From assembly GCA_035528235.1 (NCBI GenBank), contig DATKZB010000023.1:1-11679 (forward strand): a stretch of 11,679 nt of DNA. The letters run 5' to 3'. The number at the start of each line of letters is the position of its first letter. The stretch's first letter is position 1. Of this stretch, positions 1 to 4,742 are shown piece after piece. The translations under genes and the position numbers were made by a program. The notes under the pieces were generated by a model. The model was not told the DNA's origin and made no database searches. It was given only the letters and a program-made list of their open reading frames with translations. This DNA is from DATKZB01 sp035528235 (lineage in GTDB: Bacteria; Planctomycetota; Phycisphaerae; FEN-1346).

Positions 1-1
1 A

Positions 2-29
2 GCGCGGCGGGTGCGGGGACCCGCCGCGC
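2..29 (-). terminator. strong GC hairpin, probable 3' end of the parA operon
   Basis: Positions 2-12 and 19-29 form a perfect 11-bp inverted repeat with a 6-nt loop. It lies 27 bp past the stop of the minus-strand gene ending at 57, where an operon terminator is expected. Any T-tract on the minus strand would lie to the left of position 1, outside the window, so an intrinsic terminator cannot be confirmed. It could instead be an RNA 3'-stabilising hairpin. Confidence 0.4.
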
Positions 30-56
30 AAACACGCAATGTTAAACTGCTGGTGG

Positions 57-1355
57 CTACGGCAGGAGCACAATCCCCTTGTGGCCGCCCAACCGGACGG
101 GGACAAACCGGCGGATACCCTCGGCCGGCGGCCCGGCCTCCAGCGGGGCCAGCGCGATGGCCGTCGGTTTCGGCCCGGCCGCGATCTCGGCCGACCCATA
201 CGCCCGGGCCAGCAGCGACCGGTGGACCTCGAGCCACCGCTCGGCCGCCGCGGTGTCGGCCGCCTCGCCGGGCCCGGGCAGCAGGATCGCCACCAGGGCC
301 CCGTCGTCGCGGACGCCCGCCAGTGGTGGTGCCCCGGGTTCGTCGACCTCGACCTGGAAGACGACCCTGAGCGACCCGCCGACCAGAGATCCGAGTTGGG
401 CCTCGATGGCCGTCAGCAGTTCGCCCCTCTCGGCCTGGTCCCACAGGCTGAAGGCGGGGCAGATGTCGGTTCGGGCCGGCACAACCGCCCGGCTCTCGGG
501 CGCCGCCACAACGGGCGCCGCGGCCATCGGCTCGGCGCATCCCGCGGCCGCAAGGAGGCGCGGCCAGACTTCGTCGGCGGGGGTCTGCGAGAAGATCCGC
601 ACCGGTTGAGGCAGGTCCACGTGCACGTCGCCGCCCGCGGCCGGCCCGTCGCGCTGAATGGCCACCTCGCAGCCCAGGTACCCCCGGGCCGCCCGGCGAA
701 GCCGCCGCCCCAGCCGACCGGCCTGCCCGTCGCCGTTGCCGTCGACCAGCAGCAGGGCGGCCTGGGCCAGGGCGCCGCCCATCCGCCACGCCTTGAGGGT
801 GCGGTAGGTTTCGACCACGCTCTCGGCGTCGGCCGTCGCGAGGAAGACGATCCGCCGCGCCGCCGATCCGAGGCCGCGAAGCCGCCCGTTCGGCGGGTCG
901 AGCACCACCACGCCCACCTGGTCGCACTGGGCCAGGAGGTCGGCGATGGTCCGGTCCAGGTCGAGTGCTCCGAGGTAGTTCTGCGGCCCAAGCCGGCCAC
1001 ACGCCGTCTCGCCCAGAACGTGGGCCTCCACGAGACCGTTCTCGAACACGAAGACGGCAGCCGGGCGTCGCCCCGGCGCCAGCCGCCGCGCGGCAGCCAG
1101 GGCCGCGTCGCGCCGGTTCACCGGCTCGATGCCGGCCGGCACCAGGACGTAGAGGCCCTGGGGGGCATCGATCTCGGGAGGCGGCGCGACGTCGGCGTCG
1201 GCGGCCGGGGGCGTCTCGACCGCCGTCGGCGGTGCGGCAGGCTGGGGCGAGAGGAGCACTTCGGCGAGGGCAGCAAACTCTTCCTCGCCCAGCCCTGCCG
1301 CATCGTGCCGGCCGGCAAACCGCCGGCGCGGCGCCGTCACGTCTCGGGTGTCCAT
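57..1355 (-). CDS. MinD-like pseudo-ATPase protein, partner of the upstream ParA-CBM gene
   Basis: This 432-aa protein has no function I can name. Residues 1-65 are low-complexity, rich in Ala and Pro, and probably disordered. Residues about 66-270 run like the second half of a ParA/MinD ATPase: a Walker-B-like strand VVVLDPPNG (149-157), then a strand and helix resembling the MinD segment after Walker B (VFLATADAESVVETYRTLK, 170-188), a strand ALLLVDGNGDG (200-210) and a helix with RAARGYLGCEV. No P-loop (KGGxGKT) exists before them, so it probably cannot hydrolyse ATP. Residues 300-432 form a second mixed alpha/beta region of unknown type. There is no signal peptide or membrane segment, so it should be cytoplasmic. 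It starts 19 bp after the parA stop, so the two are almost certainly co-transcribed. The ribosome site is weak (GAGG 4 nt before ATG). Similar degenerate ParA/FlhG-type proteins act as regulators or adaptors of ATPases, but a role here is inference. Confidence 0.72.
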   Translation of the reverse strand: MDTRDVTAPRRRFAGRHDAAGLGEEEFAALAEVLLSPQPAAPPTAVETPPAADADVAPPPEIDAPQGLYVLVPAGIEPVNRRDAALAAARRLAPGRRPAAVFVFENGLVEAHVLGETACGRLGPQNYLGALDLDRTIADLLAQCDQVGVVVLDPPNGRLRGLGSAARRIVFLATADAESVVETYRTLKAWRMGGALAQAALLLVDGNGDGQAGRLGRRLRRAARGYLGCEVAIQRDGPAAGGDVHVDLPQPVRIFSQTPADEVWPRLLAAAGCAEPMAAAPVVAAPESRAVVPARTDICPAFSLWDQAERGELLTAIEAQLGSLVGGSLRVVFQVEVDEPGAPPLAGVRDDGALVAILLPGPGEAADTAAAERWLEVHRSLLARAYGSAEIAAGPKPTAIALAPLEAGPPAEGIRRFVPVRLGGHKGIVLLP

Positions 1356-1374
1356 GGCGCCTCGTGCCTGGGGG

Positions 1375-2517
1375 TCACTGGACCTCGACGACGCTGTTCA
1401 GTTCGCCGTAGGGGTTGCTCTCGACGTAGGGGTTTGCGGGGTCGCTGCACCACCGGCCATCGATGATGAGCCGGTAGGCGTACCGGCCGGGTCCGACGCG
1501 GATCTCCTTCCGCCAGACGCCGGTCTGGTCGGTGGGCGTCATTTCGGTCTCGCCATCGGCCATGCCCCAACTGTTGAAGTCGCCGGCCACCTGGACGCGC
1601 CGGGCGTCGGGCGCATGGCAGACAAAGCGGACGCCGCCCTCCGTGACGACGGCGCCGTACACCGCCTCGACCTTTTCGTCGACGGCCCGTTCTTCGCGCT
1701 CAAACGTCTCGGTCTCCTGCTGCGCCAGGGTCTCGTACTCGACCTGGAGGCCGGCCGACAACACCTCCTGCGCCAGCGCCCGGTAGTCGGTGTGCCCGCG
1801 CGAGCCCGGCCGGAACTCCAGAATGGGGCTGCCCATGGCGGCGGCCTCGCGCAGGTCTACGTTGAAGTGGATGACCGTGTCGAGGACGCGGCCGGCGTAC
1901 TGGTCGCGCAGCGCCGCCAGGGCGCGGCGCATGGTCCGGGCCCGGGTGTCGTACATCGTGGCCAGGATGCTGAAGGCGGGCGCGTGGCCGGTGCGCTCGC
2001 CGATCATATCGATGGTCTGGACGACGCGGCCCAGGCCGTAGATGCTGAAGAAACCCAGGTCGACCGGGACCAGGACTTCGCCCGCCGCCATCAGGGCGTT
2101 GATGGAGAGGATGCCCAGGCCGGGACCGGAGTCGATCAGGACGAAGTCGTACCGTCCGTCGACCTGGCTGATGAGTTCCTTAAGGCGCCGGTCGCGGCCG
2201 TCGGCCCCGGCGAGCGTCTGCTCCAGCGAGGCCAGGCCCACGCTGGACGGCGCCAGGTAAAGCCCCTCGAGGATTTCCCACGCGATGTCGGGCACCGCCA
2301 GGGGCCCGTTGCCGGAACCCTCGCCGCCCAGCACGTGCCGCATGCTCAGTTCGACCTCCTGCTCGCGCACGCCGCAGCCGACCGTCGCGTGGGCCTGGGG
2401 GTCCAGGTCCACGAGAAGGACGCGCCGTTTGGCCGCCGCCAGTGCTGCGGCCAGGTTGATGGCCGTCGTCGTCTTTCCGCAGCCGCCCTTGTGGTTGAAG
2501 ATGGCAATGACCCGCAT
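1375..2517 (-). CDS. ParA/MinD-family ATPase with C-terminal CBM48/AMPK-beta-like glycogen-binding domain
   Basis: This is a 380-aa fusion. Residues 1-250 are a complete ParA-type ATPase: deviant Walker A KGGCGKTT (10-17) with the signature Lys10, Walker A' VDLDPQ (35-40) and Walker B DFVLIDSGPG (123-132). Such ATPases dimerise with ATP, bind the nucleoid and position plasmids, chromosomes, carboxysomes or chemosensory clusters. Residues about 250-290 are a charged, probably helical linker rich in Glu and Gln. Residues 294-380 match the glycogen-binding module of AMPK-beta and isoamylase-type proteins: VAGDFNSW (310-317), GRYAYRLIIDGRW (344-356), SDPANP (358-363) and a closing strand. Trp317, Trp356 and Asn374 align with AMPK-beta ligand residues Trp100, Trp133 and Asn150, and Arg349 replaces Lys126, so sugar binding is plausible. 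The start is fixed by AGGGAG 7-8 nt before the ATG. No ParB gene or parS site is visible. Cytoplasmic; cargo unknown. Confidence 0.9.
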   Translation of the reverse strand: MRVIAIFNHKGGCGKTTTAINLAAALAAAKRRVLLVDLDPQAHATVGCGVREQEVELSMRHVLGGEGSGNGPLAVPDIAWEILEGLYLAPSSVGLASLEQTLAGADGRDRRLKELISQVDGRYDFVLIDSGPGLGILSINALMAAGEVLVPVDLGFFSIYGLGRVVQTIDMIGERTGHAPAFSILATMYDTRARTMRRALAALRDQYAGRVLDTVIHFNVDLREAAAMGSPILEFRPGSRGHTDYRALAQEVLSAGLQVEYETLAQQETETFEREERAVDEKVEAVYGAVVTEGGVRFVCHAPDARRVQVAGDFNSWGMADGETEMTPTDQTGVWRKEIRVGPGRYAYRLIIDGRWCSDPANPYVESNPYGELNSVVEVQ

Positions 2518-3001
2518 GGTCGCTCTCCCTGTGACCGCCGCCCTAACGGTCGGCGTCTTCCGGTCCCCATTGCCAATACTGGGGAAGCCGATTGGCCTCG
2601 CTCACGGAAGACTCTTCGGCAGGTCGGTGGCGCCGTCTTTAGAAAACTTATCGGACGTTACTCGGTTGGGTGCCTGGCGACGCCCGACGCGTGGGGCCGG
2701 GTTTGACCGCCTCCACGCGGGGCAGGCCTCCGCTACCAGATCTGGCCGCCCGGACGTTGCTCTGAGGCAACATCCGTCGCTTGAATGCAACCCGAGTCAG
2801 GATGGCGCGCAACCATCTTTCACACAAGCACTTACAGCATTTCCGGCCGGATGCCGACAGGAAACTGATGCTAAGCAACATCATTCGGCGTTCTGGTCCG
2901 GCCGAGAGATCAGACAAGCCGCAAGAATAACAAGGCCGTAACCACCTGCCCTACAACGAGTTACGCTCGCCAGAAACATTATACCCTCTGCCAAGACCGC
3001 T
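2518..3001. other. intergenic region between divergent parA operon and RNA locus
   Basis: No ORF here is credible: short ones exist on both strands but have no recognisable domain and no good ribosome site. Next to parA there is an inverted repeat CCCCA-N10-TGGGG (2565-2584) and a second one around 2533-2552, which could be operators. Further out are GTTGC-N6-GCAAC (2755-2770) and a compound dyad TGATG-N8-CATCA (2866-2883) about 120-135 bp before the sigma-54 promoter, the usual distance for an enhancer-binding protein. A perfect TATAAT on the minus strand (2978-2983) points at parA, but no matching -35 is present. Confidence 0.4.
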
Positions 3002-3018
3002 TTGGCACACCCATTGCT
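3002..3018 (+). promoter_or_regulatory. sigma-54 (RpoN) -24/-12 promoter
   Basis: The sequence TTGGCAC-N5-TTGCT fits the sigma-54 consensus YTGGCACG-N4-TTGCW at every position except the G after TGGCAC. The invariant GG (3004-3005) and GC (3016-3017) are separated by exactly 10 nt. The predicted start is about 3029, five nt before the first helix of the structured RNA and pointing towards the intrinsic terminator at 3366-3403. A match this good is unlikely by chance in a window of this size. It implies dependence on RpoN and an enhancer-binding AAA+ activator; possible upstream dyads lie at 2866-2883 and 2755-2770. Confidence 0.7.
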
Positions 3019-3028
3019 CTTAAAACAT

Positions 3029-3403
3029 GCCAAGTGGCTCGTTCTTTAATGGCATCGCTTGCGACTTCACGCACAGCCCTCCCCCGGGTGCGACGAGAAT
3101 CTCAGGCGCTTTGCCGCACAACCCCCTTAACTCCCAATTAGGGAACGAGCCATCCTAACGGAAACCGCCCTGCGGGGCGTTGCGGGATAGAAACGATCTT
3201 TCGAAATTCGTTGCGGGGTGCGAGAAGGAGGGACGGAAACACACCTTTGCCAATCGTTCCCACACACACCAACTCCGGATCACACCGGCGTTGGTAGACA
3301 AAGGGTGTTGAAGAACCGAATACAGAGCGGGGCGGATATTTAAGAGCCGTCTATCCCCGCAACACGGGCAAGGCCTCCCCTCCAGGCCTTGCCCCATTTT
3401 TTT
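3029..3403 (+). ncRNA. structured two-domain RNA of about 375 nt (novel sRNA or terminated leader)
   Basis: This stretch has no credible ORF but dense, nested complementarity. The 5' domain is closed by 3034-3050 pairing with 3137-3153: 17 consecutive pairs, 14 Watson-Crick and 3 G-U. Next comes a hairpin CGCCC-TGCG-GGGCG (3166-3179). The 3' domain is closed by 3179-3190 with 3351-3363 (12 pairs, one bulge). Inside are AACGA/TCGTT (3192-3212), ACACCTTTG/CAAAGGGTGT (3241-3249 with 3299-3308, one bulge), and an inner hairpin of ACCAAC/GTTGGT (3268-3273 with 3290-3295) and CCGG/CCGG (3275-3278 with 3285-3288). It ends in a canonical terminator and begins about 12 nt after a sigma-54 promoter. 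I could not match it to tmRNA, RNase P, SRP, 6S RNA or a riboswitch class by recognisable motifs. The 145-nt gap to the next start codon also allows an attenuated leader of the 3548-7181 operon. The 5' end is inferred from the promoter. Confidence 0.6.
3366..3403 (+). terminator. intrinsic (Rho-independent) terminator
   Basis: A perfect 11-bp stem (GGGCAAGGCCT at 3366-3376 with AGGCCTTGCCC at 3384-3394) and a 7-nt loop are followed by CA and seven T residues (3397-3403). It ends the structured RNA and lies 144 bp before the ATG at 3548, so the downstream operon needs either read-through or its own promoter. Confidence 0.9.
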
Positions 3404-3547
3404 GCGCCCACCTGTCCACATGCGCCGCCGATTCGTGGAACCCACGCTCCCAAGCCAACGTCTAAGCCTGCGGAATGCCTGCCTCGGCGGGACACGCGGC
3501 CTCACGGCGCGCTCCCCTGCCGAGGCGAATCCTGGGAGGACGCTCCC
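3404..3547 (+). promoter_or_regulatory. leader of the ARPP-1/VIT-VWA operon with an inverted repeat
   Basis: This spacer runs between the terminator and the ATG at 3548. GCCTCGGC (3481-3488) and GCCGAGGC (3519-3526) form a perfect 8-bp inverted repeat with a 30-nt loop, ending 7 nt before the GGGAGGA ribosome site (3534-3540). It could be a 5'-UTR stem or a protein-binding dyad. No convincing sigma-70 promoter was found here. Confidence 0.3.
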
Positions 3548-4708
3548 ATGACGCAACCATGGCTGCGGCGCGGCGGCGGGTGGTTTCTGGTCGGTCTCGC
3601 GCTGCTGGCAGTGGCCGCCTCGGCGGCGTACATCGAGGAGGAGTTTCAAGGGGCGCCGCCCAGCCGGCCTGAACCGCGCATTCTTCCCCCGCCTCCTCCT
3701 TCGCCTCCGCCGCCGCCACCCGGCCACCACGTGCCGGCGCTGGCGGCGTACCTAAATCGCCTGGAGGTCCGCCGGCCGCTCGTCCACGGCCGGCTTGCCG
3801 TCTTCCCGGTGGCTCTTCGCGGCCGGGCGCCCCTCGCGGGCGGCTGGCGGACGACCGATGCCGCCATCGCCAAAGGCATCCTCGTGGTGTCCGAGAAGGG
3901 CGGCGGCGGGACGGTGCCGGTCGTGGTCATGGAGAACCGGGGCCGACACGATTGGGTGTTCGTGATGGCGGGCGAGGTCATCTCGGGCGGCAAGCAGACG
4001 CGGACCGTGCGGCAAGACACAGTCCTGGCGCCCGGTCAGCGGGTCGAGACGCCGGTCTTCTGTGTCGAGGCCCGGCGGTGGCGCGGGGCCGACGGTTTCA
4101 CGGGCGGCGCCCTCCTCGTGCCGCAATCGATCCAGAGAGAGATGCGCAAGGGCGCCGACCAGGGCCAGGTCTGGGCCGAGGTGGCGCGCAACAACGCCGC
4201 CCTCGGCGCCGGCAACGCCACCGACAGCCTGGAACTAGGCCTGAAGGCGGGCCCCGTGCGGCGCGACCTGGACGAGGTGCGGCGGAGCATCGCGCCGGAG
4301 GTCCCGGCCGACAGCGTCGGCTTCATCTTCGCCGACCGGTTGACGGGCCGCGGTCTGGGGGCCGAGTTCTTCGGCCGGGCCGACCTGGCCGGGGCGCTCC
4401 TGGGGAAACTCATCGACGCCTACGCCGTCGACCTGGTCCTCCAGGCCGAACGCGCCCGGCAGCCGGGCGGCGCCATGCCGCAGGCCGTGGCGTGGGATTT
4501 TCTGGACCGTGTCCGCCGGGCCGGCAGTCGCCACGGCGGCACGCCCGGTAGCGGCGCGGGCATCGGCACGCAGGCCGGCGGCCTGGTGGGCGACGGCGTC
4601 GCGCTGGGCGACGACCTCGTGCACTTCGGGTGCCAGGTCGAGGAGCGCATCCTGACCCCACCGCCCGTGCCGCGGTCGAGGCGCGGCGGGGCGGAGATGT
4701 GGGAGTGA
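3548..4708 (+). CDS. exported ARPP-1 (DUF6569-type) domain protein
   Basis: This 386-aa protein starts at the ATG preceded by GGGAGGA at 7-nt spacing; the longer frame to 3389 would begin inside the upstream terminator and is rejected. Residues 1-28 are an export signal (basic start, hydrophobic core 12-26, AASAA cleavage-like end). Residues about 35-62 are a proline-rich tether. Residues about 63-370 are the ARPP-1 domain (ARG/rhodanese/phosphatase-superfamily-associated protein): GGWRTTDAAIAKG (98-110), EKGGGGTVPVVVMENRG (116-132), the hallmark FVMAGEVISGGKQTRTV (138-154), a PVFCVEARRW segment (169-178), and a late DDLVHF strand (355-360). The biochemical function of this family is not established. 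An extracytoplasmic location is expected. The next gene starts 34 bp later and encodes another exported protein, so the two probably form one transcription unit. Confidence 0.82.
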   Translation: MTQPWLRRGGGWFLVGLALLAVAASAAYIEEEFQGAPPSRPEPRILPPPPPSPPPPPPGHHVPALAAYLNRLEVRRPLVHGRLAVFPVALRGRAPLAGGWRTTDAAIAKGILVVSEKGGGGTVPVVVMENRGRHDWVFVMAGEVISGGKQTRTVRQDTVLAPGQRVETPVFCVEARRWRGADGFTGGALLVPQSIQREMRKGADQGQVWAEVARNNAALGAGNATDSLELGLKAGPVRRDLDEVRRSIAPEVPADSVGFIFADRLTGRGLGAEFFGRADLAGALLGKLIDAYAVDLVLQAERARQPGGAMPQAVAWDFLDRVRRAGSRHGGTPGSGAGIGTQAGGLVGDGVALGDDLVHFGCQVEERILTPPPVPRSRRGGAEMWE

Positions 4709-4742
4709 GCGCCGTGGCGGCGCCAACGGAAAGGGAATGCTG

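Noticed and set aside
1348..2706. A 452-codon plus-strand frame across the parA gene
   Set aside because: It is antisense to the ParA-CBM fusion, which has full Walker motifs; no ribosome site or domain supports it.
2648..2917. An 89-codon minus-strand ORF in the intergenic region
   Set aside because: No ribosome site, no domain, and local base composition unlike the real genes.
2978..2983. Perfect TATAAT on the minus strand
   Set aside because: No acceptable -35 at 15-19 nt, and it would give parA a leader of about 450 nt; kept only as a remark.
3049..3141. A 30-codon ORF inside the structured RNA
   Set aside because: It has no Shine-Dalgarno sequence, no hydrophobic or recognisable feature, and its ends lie in the strands of the 17-pair helix.
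3029..3403. Assignment of the RNA to tmRNA, RNase P, SRP or 6S RNA
   Set aside because: None of the recognisable signatures were found: no tRNA-like end with CCA, no GAGGAAAGUC/ACAGAAA core, no SRP GGAA tetraloop domain, and two separate closing helices instead of the single rod of 6S RNA.
3389..3547. Upstream start for the ARPP-1 gene at 3389
   Set aside because: That start lies in the descending arm of the intrinsic terminator, and the added 53 residues would mask the clear signal peptide; the ATG at 3548 has a strong ribosome site.
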